A stretch of 64,000 nucleotides of DNA from Variovorax sp. JS1663 (GTDB lineage: Bacteria; Pseudomonadota; Gammaproteobacteria; Burkholderiales; Burkholderiaceae_C): the NCBI RefSeq assembly GCF_002157355.1, contig NZ_LYMK01000034.1, positions 18,183 to 82,182 on the forward strand, written 5' to 3'. The position numbers and the translations under genes were made by a program. Shown piece after piece: positions 49,218 through 64,000 of the stretch; the first letter of the stretch is position 1, and each line of letters begins with the position of its first letter. The notes beneath the pieces were generated by a model. It had not been told where the DNA came from, searched no databases, and saw nothing but the letters and a program-made list of their open reading frames with translations.

Positions 49218-50318
49218 TCACAGGGTATGGCTGCGGTCGCCCTCGGCGAAGCCCAGCGCATCCCAGCCCTCGCCGGCCGCGAAGCCGATCACCTTGAACA
49301 GCTCGCCCATCTCGTGCTCATGGATCAGGCGCGCCGCCAGCGTGCGCTCGGGCAGCGAGGCCGCTTCCAGCATCGGCAGCAGGCCGGCATTGAGCAGGAA
49401 CCTCGCCTGGCTGGTGTAGCCCAGCACGGCAAGGCCCGCATCCTGCCCGGCCAGCGCGATGCCGGTGAAGTCGACGTGGGCCGTGATGTCCTTCTGGCCC
49501 ACGTCGGCCAGCGGATCCGCATCGGCCAGGTGGCCGCGGTGGCACATCACGGTGCCCATGTGGCGCTGCGGGTGGTAGTACTCGGCCTCGGGGAAGCCAT
49601 AGTCGATGAAGAAGGCGGCGCCCTGCTCCAGGCGCTCGGCCAGGGTGGCGATGAAGGCGCGGGCCTGGGGGTGGATCTCGGTCAGGTAGTCGTGCCCGCC
49701 CTCGATCTCCACCGGGGGCCGCAGCCCGGTGGGACGGTCTTCCCAGCCGAGCGCTCCGCCCGCCAGCCGCACCACGCCGCGCTCGAACCACTGCCCGCCG
49801 CTGCGCGTCACCAACTGCACCGGCATCGCGTCGAGCACCTCGTTGCCGACGATCACGCCACGCATGCGCTCCGGCAGCTCCGACAGCCACTCGACCTTGC
49901 CGGCATGGGCTGCGAGCGCGTGCTGCTGGCGCTCGCGAAGCGTGCCCGACAGGTCCACGATGCGGTAGCGCGCCACCCTGTCGCCCAGGGCCTCGAGCAA
50001 CTGGGCGGCCAGGGCGCCCGAGCCGGCGCCGAATTCCCAGAGCTCGTCGGTGCCGGTGTGCTCGAGCGCCTCGGCCACCTGCCGCGCCAGGGCCCGGCCG
50101 AACAGCGGCGTGAGCTCGGGCGCGGTGACGAAGTCGCTGCCGGACTCGGGCATGCGCCCGAACTTGCGGCTCGCGTTGGCGTAGTAGCCCAGCCCGGGCG
50201 CGTACAAGGCCAGGGCCATGAAGCGGTCGAAGGGCAGCCAGCCACCGGCGCGCTGCAGGGCGGCGTCGATAATCCGGGTCAGGGGGTCCGCGCGCACGGC
50301 GCCGTGGTCCTCGGTCAT
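49218..50318 (-). CDS. MidA-type SAM-dependent methyltransferase
   Basis: The 366-residue protein belongs to the DUF185/MidA group (NDUFAF7-like protein arginine methyltransferases). It starts with a helical region (DRFMALALYAPGLGYYANAS), then SGSDFVTAPELTPLFGRALA. The SAM motif is ELWEFGAGSGALAAQLLEAL, followed by RYRIVDLSGTLRERQQHALA. Later AFFIDYGFPEAEYYHPQRH and QKDITAHVDFTGIA continue the family pattern. The start at 50318 was preferred; ATG at 50345 is possible. It diverges from the folM gene. In other Burkholderiales the same gene order (this methyltransferase next to folM-folB) is typical. Confidence 0.88.
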   Translation of the reverse strand: MTEDHGAVRADPLTRIIDAALQRAGGWLPFDRFMALALYAPGLGYYANASRKFGRMPESGSDFVTAPELTPLFGRALARQVAEALEHTGTDELWEFGAGSGALAAQLLEALGDRVARYRIVDLSGTLRERQQHALAAHAGKVEWLSELPERMRGVIVGNEVLDAMPVQLVTRSGGQWFERGVVRLAGGALGWEDRPTGLRPPVEIEGGHDYLTEIHPQARAFIATLAERLEQGAAFFIDYGFPEAEYYHPQRHMGTVMCHRGHLADADPLADVGQKDITAHVDFTGIALAGQDAGLAVLGYTSQARFLLNAGLLPMLEAASLPERTLAARLIHEHEMGELFKVIGFAAGEGWDALGFAEGDRSHTL

Positions 50319-50349
50319 TCCCCGGTCATAACACAGGAAATCCATCAGC

Positions 50350-51147
50350 ATGCGCGAATCCACCTCACGCCCCGGCGTGCTCGTGACCGGCGGCGGCCGG
50401 CGGCTCGGTGCCGCCGTCTGCGAGGCCTTCGCGCGCGCGGGCTGGACCGTGTGGTGCCAGTACCGCGCGTCGCGCGAGGAAGCCGAGGCGCTGTGCGGGC
50501 GGCTGCGCGCCGAGGGCCTGCGGGCGACGGCCGTGGCGGGCGACATCGGCAGCGGCGCAGGCCGGCGCGCGCTGCTCGACCGCATCGGCGCCGACGGGCC
50601 GCTGGCCTGCGTCGTCAACAACGCCTCGGCCTTCGAGCCCGACACCGGCCTGGACTTCGAAGAGGACGCGGCGCTGCGCCAGCTCGGCGTGAACCTGATG
50701 GCACCGCTGGACTTCGCGCGCCTGCTCGCCCAGCAGGCCGCGGCCGGCGTGGGCATCGACCGCAGCGCGATCCACGTGCTCGACCAGAAGGTCTACAACC
50801 TGAACCCGGACTACTTCTCCTACACCGTCTCCAAGCTGGCGCTGGAGCGCGCAGTGGCGCTGCAGGCGCAGTCGCTGGCGCCCGCGCTGCGGGTGTGCGG
50901 CGTGGCGCCGGGCATCCTCTACGCCAGCGGCCCGCAGGACGAGGCCAACTTCCGCCAGGCCGCCAACGCCAACCTGATGCGCCGGCCGATCGACCCGGCC
51001 GACGTGGCGCGCGCCTGTGTCTTCCTGGCCGGCACGCCCAGCGTGACCGGCACCACCCTCAGCGTGGACAACGGCCAGCACCTGGTACCGCTGCCGCGCG
51101 ACATCATGTTCGTCGTCGACGAGCTTCTGAAGGCCTCCAAGCCATGA
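50350..51147 (+). CDS. folM: SDR-family pteridine reductase (FolM-like)
   Basis: The 265-residue SDR has the NADPH loop GVLVTGGGRRLGAAVCEAF, in which TGGGRRLG matches the TGxxxRxG form of pteridine reductases such as FolM and PTR1. A NNAS motif follows (CVVNNASAFEP) and an active-site Y-x3-K (YFSYTVSKLALERAVAL). The end carries the C-terminal VTGTTLSVDNGQHL. It probably reduces dihydromonapterin or dihydrofolate. It is coupled by ATGA to folB, which supports a folate/pterin role. It was not tested against other SDR groups. Confidence 0.85.
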   Translation: MRESTSRPGVLVTGGGRRLGAAVCEAFARAGWTVWCQYRASREEAEALCGRLRAEGLRATAVAGDIGSGAGRRALLDRIGADGPLACVVNNASAFEPDTGLDFEEDAALRQLGVNLMAPLDFARLLAQQAAAGVGIDRSAIHVLDQKVYNLNPDYFSYTVSKLALERAVALQAQSLAPALRVCGVAPGILYASGPQDEANFRQAANANLMRRPIDPADVARACVFLAGTPSVTGTTLSVDNGQHLVPLPRDIMFVVDELLKASKP

Positions 51148-51533
51148 GCCATACACCCATCGACCCGCTGCTCATCACCTGCCGGCGCCTCTTCCTGCGC
51201 GACTACGAGGTCTGGATCAACATCGGCGTGCACGAGTTCGAGAAGCGCGCCGAGCAGCGCGTGATCATCAACGTCGACCTCTACGTGCCGCTGGATGTCT
51301 CCACACCCAAGGACGACGAGCTCGACGAGGTGGTCGACTACGACTTCATCCGCCGCACCGTCGCCACGCGCCTGTCCAAGGGCCACATCCACCTGCAGGA
51401 AACGCTGTGCGACGACATCCTGGAGCAGGTGCTGGCCCATCCCAAAGTGCAGGCGGCGCGCGTGTCGACCGCCAAACCTGACGTGTACCCGGATTGCCAG
51501 TCGGTCGGCGTCGAAGTCTTCAGGAGCAAGTGA
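51144..51533 (+). CDS. folB: Dihydroneopterin aldolase
   Basis: The 129-residue enzyme converts dihydroneopterin to 6-hydroxymethyldihydropterin in folate synthesis. The family segments are LFLRDYEVWINIGVHEFEKR, VIINVDLYVPLDVST and VVDYDFIRRTVATRLSKG, with the active-site glutamate in IGVHEFE and the lysine near VSTAKPDVYPDCQSVGVEVF. Its ATG overlaps the folM stop (ATGA), so both are co-translated. Confidence 0.93.
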   Translation: MSHTPIDPLLITCRRLFLRDYEVWINIGVHEFEKRAEQRVIINVDLYVPLDVSTPKDDELDEVVDYDFIRRTVATRLSKGHIHLQETLCDDILEQVLAHPKVQAARVSTAKPDVYPDCQSVGVEVFRSK

Positions 51534-51535
51534 TC

Positions 51536-52447
51536 ATGAGTGCCGTCTGGACCGACGAAGCGCCTTCGCCCGCCCCCAACACCATGAAGATCGAGCGCGA
51601 GGCGCACAAGCTCGAGAAGCGCCTGTGCCGCGAAGTCGGGCGCGCCATCTTCGACTTCAACATGATCGAGGCCGGCGACAAGGTCATGGTCTGCGTCTCG
51701 GGCGGCAAGGACAGCTACGCGATGCTGGACATCCTGCTGAAGCTCAAGGCCCGCGCGCCGGTGCACTTCGACATCGTCGCGGTCAACCTCGACCAGAAGC
51801 AGCCCGGCTTTCCCAAGGAGGTGCTGCCCACGTACCTGAAGGCGCTGGGCGTGCCCTTCCACATCGAGGAGCAGGACACCTACTCCATCGTCAAGCGCGT
51901 GATCCCGGAGGGCAAGACCACATGCGGCCTGTGCAGCCGGCTGCGCCGCGGCATCCTCTACCGGGTGGCCGACGAGCTGGGCGCGACCAAGGTGGCGCTG
52001 GGCCATCACCGCGACGACATCCTGCAGACCTTCTTCCTCAACATGTTCTTCGGCGGCAAGCTCAAGTCGATGCCGCCCAAGCTGGTGAGCGACGATGGCC
52101 GCCACATCGTGATCCGCCCGCTGGCCTACGTGCCGGAGAAGGACCTGGTGCGCTGGGCGCAGCACCGCGCCTTCCCCATCATCCCGTGCACCCTGTGCGG
52201 CAGCCAGGAAAACCTGCAGCGCAAGCAGGTCGGCGAGATGCTGCGCGAGTGGGAGCGCAAGCATCCGGGGCGCCTGGAGAACATGTTCAACGCGCTGCAG
52301 AACGTGGTGCCCTCGCACCTGCTGGACGGAACGTCCTATGACTTCAAGGGGCTGAAGACGACCGGCGTGGCCGACGAGGACGGCGACAAAGCCTTCGACC
52401 CGCCGGAATTCCCGATGCCGTCGCCGCTGCGCGTCGTGCAGCTTTGA
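51536..52447 (+). CDS. ttcA: tRNA 2-thiocytidine biosynthesis protein
   Basis: This 303-residue enzyme thiolates cytidine 32 of tRNA. The PP-loop for ATP is VCVSGGKDSYAMLDILLKL near residue 58. Two CxxC motifs that bind a 4Fe-4S cluster follow: TTCGLCSRLRRGILY near residue 130 and IPCTLCGSQENLQRK near 220. The segment VALGHHRDDILQTFFLNMFF is conserved. The gene starts 2 bases after the folB stop and belongs to the folM-folB-ttcA operon. Confidence 0.97.
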   Translation: MSAVWTDEAPSPAPNTMKIEREAHKLEKRLCREVGRAIFDFNMIEAGDKVMVCVSGGKDSYAMLDILLKLKARAPVHFDIVAVNLDQKQPGFPKEVLPTYLKALGVPFHIEEQDTYSIVKRVIPEGKTTCGLCSRLRRGILYRVADELGATKVALGHHRDDILQTFFLNMFFGGKLKSMPPKLVSDDGRHIVIRPLAYVPEKDLVRWAQHRAFPIIPCTLCGSQENLQRKQVGEMLREWERKHPGRLENMFNALQNVVPSHLLDGTSYDFKGLKTTGVADEDGDKAFDPPEFPMPSPLRVVQL

Positions 52448-52494
52448 GCCTTGGCGGGCGTTGCGGCCCGCAGCGCCCCGGCAAGGAGATCCGC

Positions 52495-53130
52495 ATGAAA
52501 CACCTGCTCGCTGCCCTCGCGCTGACTGCCGGCCTCACCGGCTGCGCCACCCGGTGGGTGGTCGACAGCGAGGTCCGCAGCTTCTCCAGCCTGGGCACGG
52601 TACCCGCCGGCGCCACCTACCGCTTCGAGCGGCTGCCCTCCCAGCAGGCCAGCGAGGCGCAGCAACAGCAGCTGGAAGCGATGGCCGGCCCCGCGCTCGA
52701 ACGCGTCGGCCTGCGTCGCGACGACGCCAATCCGCAGTACACCGCCCAGATCGGCGCCCGGGTGACGGCCGAGCTCTCGCCCTGGGCCGACCCCTGGTAC
52801 TACCAGGGCGGCATGTGGCCGGGCTACTACCGCCAGCGGCCGTGGGGCTACCCGCCGGGCTGGTACGGGCGCGGCTGGTATGGCGGCGGCGGGTACGGGC
52901 CGGTCTTCACGCCGCCGGCCAACCCCTGGTACGCGCGCGAGGTCAGCATCGTGCTGCGCGAGCTGCCTTCCAACCGTGTCGTCTACGAGACCCGGGCCCG
53001 CAACGACGGGCCCTACACCGCCAGCGCGGCCGTGCTGCCGGTGATGTTCCAGGCGGCGCTGCAGGGCTTCCCGAATCCGCCGGCAGGCGAGCGCCGGGTC
53101 GACATCGAGATTCCCACGGCGAAGAACTGA
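52495..53130 (+). CDS. DUF4136 lipoprotein
   Basis: This 211-residue protein has a lipoprotein signal (KHLLAALALTAGLTGCATRW, lipobox LTGC at about residue 17). The mature part follows the DUF4136 pattern (DSEVRSFSSLGTVPAGATY, QLEAMAGPALERVGLRRD, SIVLRELPSNRVVYETRAR). It has a central glycine-, tyrosine- and tryptophan-rich stretch (PGYYRQRPWGYPPGWYGRGW) that is probably a flexible loop. The AAGGAG ribosome site precedes the ATG at 52495. Function unknown; it would sit in a membrane facing the periplasm. Confidence 0.85.
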   Translation: MKHLLAALALTAGLTGCATRWVVDSEVRSFSSLGTVPAGATYRFERLPSQQASEAQQQQLEAMAGPALERVGLRRDDANPQYTAQIGARVTAELSPWADPWYYQGGMWPGYYRQRPWGYPPGWYGRGWYGGGGYGPVFTPPANPWYAREVSIVLRELPSNRVVYETRARNDGPYTASAAVLPVMFQAALQGFPNPPAGERRVDIEIPTAKN

Positions 53131-53176
53131 GTCCTGCGGCCCGGTCGTCCCAGGGTTTCCACCTAGAATTTCCCGG

Positions 53177-53815
53177 ATGGAGGCCACCCGACTGATCGCC
53201 GTTCGCCATGGCGAGACCGCCTGGAACGTGGACACCCGCATCCAGGGCCAGCTCGACATCGCGCTCAATGCCACCGGCCTGTGGCAGGCCCGGCGCGTGG
53301 GGCAGGCGCTGGCCGAGGAGCCGATCGGCGCCATCTACGCCAGCGACCTGGCGCGCGCCTGGCAGACCGCGCAGGAGATCGCCCGCCCGCGCGGCCTGGA
53401 GGTCGGTGCCGAGCCCGGCCTGCGCGAACGGGCCTTCGGCCATTTCGAGGGCCGCACCTTCGCCGACATCGACGCCAACCTGCCCGAGCAGGCCCGGCTG
53501 TGGCGCACGCGCGACCCCGCCTTTGCGCCCGAAGGCGGCGAATCGTTGCTGGATTTCCGCGCACGCGTGACCGGCACCGCATCGCGGCTGGCAGAACGCC
53601 ATCCGGGCGAACTGGTGGTGTTGGTGGCGCACGGCGGCGTGATGGACGTCCTCTACCGCGCCGCCACCGGCCAGGAGCTGCAGGCGCCGCGCACCTGGCA
53701 CCTGGGCAATGCCGCCATCAACCGCCTGCTCTGGACCCCCCAGGGCTTCACGCTCGTCGGCTGGGGCGACACAGGCCACCTGGACCAGGGCACCTTGGAC
53801 GAAGCCACGGCCTGA
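53177..53815 (+). CDS. Histidine phosphatase family protein
   Basis: This 212-residue protein belongs to the phosphoglycerate-mutase-like superfamily. The catalytic histidine is in LIAVRHGETAWNVDTRIQGQ (the RHGET motif). A second conserved segment is IYASDLARAWQTAQEIARP, ERAFGHFEGRTFADID supplies the acid/base glutamate and VVLVAHGGVMDVLYRAAT supplies the second histidine. It may be a phosphoglycerate mutase-like or sugar/alpha-ribazole phosphatase; the substrate is open. It ends 373 bases before the NRPS-PKS gene and is probably not part of the cluster. Confidence 0.88.
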   Translation: MEATRLIAVRHGETAWNVDTRIQGQLDIALNATGLWQARRVGQALAEEPIGAIYASDLARAWQTAQEIARPRGLEVGAEPGLRERAFGHFEGRTFADIDANLPEQARLWRTRDPAFAPEGGESLLDFRARVTGTASRLAERHPGELVVLVAHGGVMDVLYRAATGQELQAPRTWHLGNAAINRLLWTPQGFTLVGWGDTGHLDQGTLDEATA

Positions 53816-54188
53816 GGAGCCCCCTCTCCTCAAATAGAACTTTTCTATGAGTTCTTGCCCACTTCTTCAGGTTTGAAGTAGCCTGTTTGTATTCAAAATG
53901 TAAGAAGACGGGCACAATCGTGTCTGTGATGGCTCAGGTCAACACCCCGTACGCAACCAAATGCGTCGAGTGTTGCAGGGCTTTCCAAAAGGCATAGGCG
54001 GTAGGCATGGCTTTTGTCCGGTGGCGCGAAGCGCGGTCGGGGAGCAATATCGGAACCTCTGTCATTTTTGAATGCTTTGTGATTACTGAGTGCAACGGAT
54101 ACATGTGCAGCCGCAGCAACGTGGCGGCATCGAGACACACAAGGGGTTACTGAAGGGCGAGGCCAGTCCACAGCGGAGTCACCAGTTC
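53816..54188 (+). promoter_or_regulatory. AT-richer leader of the NRPS-PKS cluster
   Basis: No gene fits on either strand. Base composition is clearly lower in GC than the genes on both sides. At 53834-53848 a 15-base dyad (ATAGAA, 3-base spacer, TTCTAT) lies 19 bases after the phosphatase stop and is a candidate operator or part of a terminator. A purine-rich CGGAG at 54174 precedes the ATG at 54189 by 10 bases. I could not assign convincing -35 and -10 boxes by eye. The length suggests that the cluster is separately regulated. Confidence 0.5.
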
Positions 54189-61510
<7,322 letters not shown>

Positions 61511-61514
<4 letters not shown>

Positions 61515-64000
61515 CCGACGCCGTCGCCACTTTGTCCGCCGAGGACGCCGCCGAGGACTTCGACCCTTTTGCGGGGGGCCTGATCGAGCGCATCGTCCCG
61601 ACCACCGAGGCGCAGCGCGAGGTCTGGCTGGGCGACCGGTTGAGCCCGGAAGCGTCGCTCGCCTACAACGAGTCGATGCGGCTGCACCTCAAGGGCGCGC
61701 TCGACACCGCGGCACTGGCGCTCGCGCTGGACCGGCTGGTGGCGCGCCACGAGTCGCTGCGCGCCACCATCTCGCCGGACGGCACCCAGCTGCTGATCGG
61801 CGAGCCGGCGCCGGTCGCGCTGGCGGAGCATGACCTTTCCACGCTCGACCCCGCGGCGCAGAAGCGCCGGCTGGAGGACGACGGCGTGGCCGTGGTGCTG
61901 GAGCGCTTCGACCTGGAGCAGGGGCCGCTGTTCCGCGCCGCGCTCTACCGTCTTTCCGCCATCGACCACATGCTGGTGCTGAGCGCGCACCACGTGATCT
62001 GCGACGGCTGGTCGTGGGGCGTGATCAGCGAGGACCTCGGCGCGCTCTATGCCGAGCAGGTCGGCGCCGGCCCGTCCCTGGAGACGGCGGCGCAGTACTC
62101 GGACTACGCCGCGTGGGAAAGCGCGGAAGCCGGCAGCCCGGAGATGCAGGCCCACGTCGACTACTGGCTCAAGCGCTACGCCGGCGGCAGCCTGCCGGTG
62201 CTGGAGCTGCCGCTGGACCACCCGCGGCCGCCGGTGCGCACCTTCAACGCCTACCGCATCGACCACGTGCTGGAGCAGTCGCTGATCGAGGGCCTGCGCA
62301 AGTTCGGCGCCACCGCCGGCACCAGCCTCTTCGCCACCATGTTCAGCGCCTTCGCGGCCATGCTGCACCGCCTCACGGCGCAGGAAGACCTGGTGATCGG
62401 CATCGCCGCCGCCGGCCAGATGCCCAGCGAGATGCACACCCTGGTGGGCCACTGCGTCAACCTGCTGCCGATCCGCGTCGCGGTCGATGCCCAGGAGCCC
62501 TTCGAGAAGCTGGCGCGCGACTCGGCCAGCAACCTGCTCGATGCCTTCGAGCACCAGACGCTGGGCTACGGCGCGCTGCTCAAGAAGCTGCCGGTGCCGC
62601 GCGATCCCAGCCGCCTGCCGCTGGTGAACGTGCTGTTCAACGTGGACCGCGATGCCGCTCCCAACGACGGCAACTTCCCCGACATCCAGGTCGAGCAGAG
62701 CACCATCGGCCGCCGCTACGAGAACTTCGAGCTCTTCCTCAACATCACGCCGGTGCGCGGCGGGATGCAGATGGAGGCGCAGTACAACGCCGACCTGTAC
62801 GACGACGCCACCGTGCGCCGCTGGCTGGGCATGTACGAGACCCTGCTGCGCGCCATCGTGCGCGAGCCCGCGCAGGCGGTCGGCCGCCTGGCCCTGCTGT
62901 CGGATGCCGAGGCGCATGCGCTCGCTTCCCTGCAGCCGGCCCCGACGCCGATCGAGGGCGCGCCGCTGATGCATGCCGGCTTCGTGGCGCATGCCGCCTC
63001 GCAGCCAGACCGCCCTGCGCTGCGCGACGGCCAGAAGCGCCTGAGCTACCGCGAACTCGACGAGCGCGCCAACCGCCTCGCCCATGCGCTGCGCGCGCGC
63101 GGCATGGGCCGCGGCGAACGCGTCGGCCTCTGCCTGGACCGCGGCTTCGACATGTTCGTGGCCCTGCTGGCCGTGCTCAAGAGCGGCGCCGCCTACGTGC
63201 CGCTGGACCCGGCCTTCCCGCAGGCCCGCCTGGACTACTACGCCGAGGATGCGAAGCTCGGCCTGCTGCTGACCTCCTCCGCCATCGCCGCCGCGCCCAA
63301 GGCCTGGCGCGCGGACGCGGCCGAGCGCGTGCTGCTGCTGGACCGCGACACGGCCTGGCTGGAGCAGCCCGCCACCGCCCTGCCGCCCGGCGCGCAGGAT
63401 GCGCAGGGCGAAGACACCGCCTACGTGATCTACACCTCCGGCTCCACCGGCAAGCCCAAGGGCGTGTGCGTGCCGCACCGCGCGGTCGCCAACCTGATGC
63501 AGACCATGCAGCGCGAGCCCGGCATCGGTCCGCAGGACCGCCTGGCCGCCGTCACCACCCTGTCCTTCGACATGGCGGTGCCCGAGGTCATGCTGCCGCT
63601 CGCCGCGGGCGCCGAAATCGTGATCGTGCAGCGCGAGGTCGCGATGGACGGCAACCGGCTGCGCGCGACGCTCGAATCCGAGGCCATCACCATCCTCCAA
63701 GCCACGCCCGGCATGTGGCGCCTGCTGCTGGATGCCCAGTGGTCCGGCCCGCGCGGCTTCCGCGCCTGGATCGGCGCCGAGCCGGTGCCGGCCGATCTCT
63801 CGCTGGACCTGATGGACCGCACCAGCGAACTGTGGAACCTCTACGGTCCGACCGAGACCACCGTGTGGTCCACCGTCTGGCGCATGGAGCGCCCGATCGT
63901 GGCGGCGCGCGGCGTCTCCATCGGCAGGCCGATGGCCAACACCGGCGTCTGGATCCTCGACGCCAACCTGCAGCCCTGCCCGATCGGCGTGCCGGGCGAG
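61511..64000 (+). CDS. NRPS: condensation-adenylation, cut by the window edge
   Basis: The frame from the ATG at 61511 (overlapping the previous stop as ATGA) is open to the edge, 830 codons. Residues about 25-465 are a condensation domain with the active HHxxxDG (AHHVICDGWSWG, histidines at 160-161). An adenylation domain follows with A3 YVIYTSGSTGKPKG at 638 and A5 NLYGPTETT near 776. The readable pocket residues are D-M-P-Q-W-G-L-V-W (ninth position; the invariant Lys lies beyond the edge). They match the glycine-type code DILQLGLIWK at most informative positions, so glycine or another small residue is a tentative guess. It would accept the beta-aminated chain from the upstream aminotransferase. 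Later domains, including a thioesterase, lie outside the window. Confidence 0.95.

Overview
The window is GC-rich DNA from a betaproteobacterial chromosome, most likely Comamonadaceae and probably Variovorax or a close relative. This rests on gene content and protein flavour: glmS next to an Lrp-type regulator, fau-slt-mgtC-GST-cca, folM-folB-ttcA, and DUF6279, DUF5329 and DUF2917 proteins. No rRNA or marker gene is present, so the genus is an inference. No tRNA, CRISPR array, insertion sequence or phage gene was seen.

Region by region. 1-5.7 kb: the end of an amidase gene, a periplasmic cupin, a GST with a PcpC-like active-site motif, a tryptophan-2,3-dioxygenase-like protein, a DUF2383 protein and a fatty-acid desaturase. 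5.8-8.2 kb: two abutting histidine kinase genes without a response regulator. 8.2-12.5 kb: a translationally coupled esterase, glycosyltransferase and glycogen-debranching-type enzyme. 12.5-17.7 kb: a decaying stretch with remnants of an MFS transporter, a thiolase, a DUF6544 protein and a nitroreductase among a few intact small genes. 17.7-22.5 kb: glmS and glmU (UDP-GlcNAc synthesis) around an Lrp/AsnC gene, with a perfect 26-bp palindrome at the divergent promoter. 22.5-33 kb: a glycosyltransferase-like protein and a flippase, a Crp/Fnr regulator opposite a BLUF blue-light sensor, LysR, fau, slt, mgtC, a GST and cca.

32.9-36.7 kb is a visibly AT-richer insert holding an autoinducer synthase, a membrane histidine kinase and a response regulator of the Lqs/Cqs/Jqs alpha-hydroxyketone quorum-sensing type. 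The genes overlap and should be co-translated. 36.8-40.9 kb is a trehalose operon (otsB, GH15, otsA). 41-48 kb has a MocR regulator, a ROK sugar kinase, an RsbQ-like hydrolase directly joined to a PAS histidine kinase, and hisN. 48-53.8 kb has a TauD dioxygenase, a MidA-type methyltransferase, folM-folB-ttcA, a lipoprotein and a phosphatase.

From 54.2 kb to the right edge lies the start of a hybrid NRPS-PKS gene cluster. The first protein (2441 aa) has A-PCP-KS-AT-ACP-aminotransferase order. The second, cut by the window, begins C-A. The architecture predicts an amino acid extended by one malonate unit and then aminated at the beta-keto carbon, giving a beta,gamma-diamino acid unit. The quorum-sensing locus and this cluster are the two most interesting systems here.
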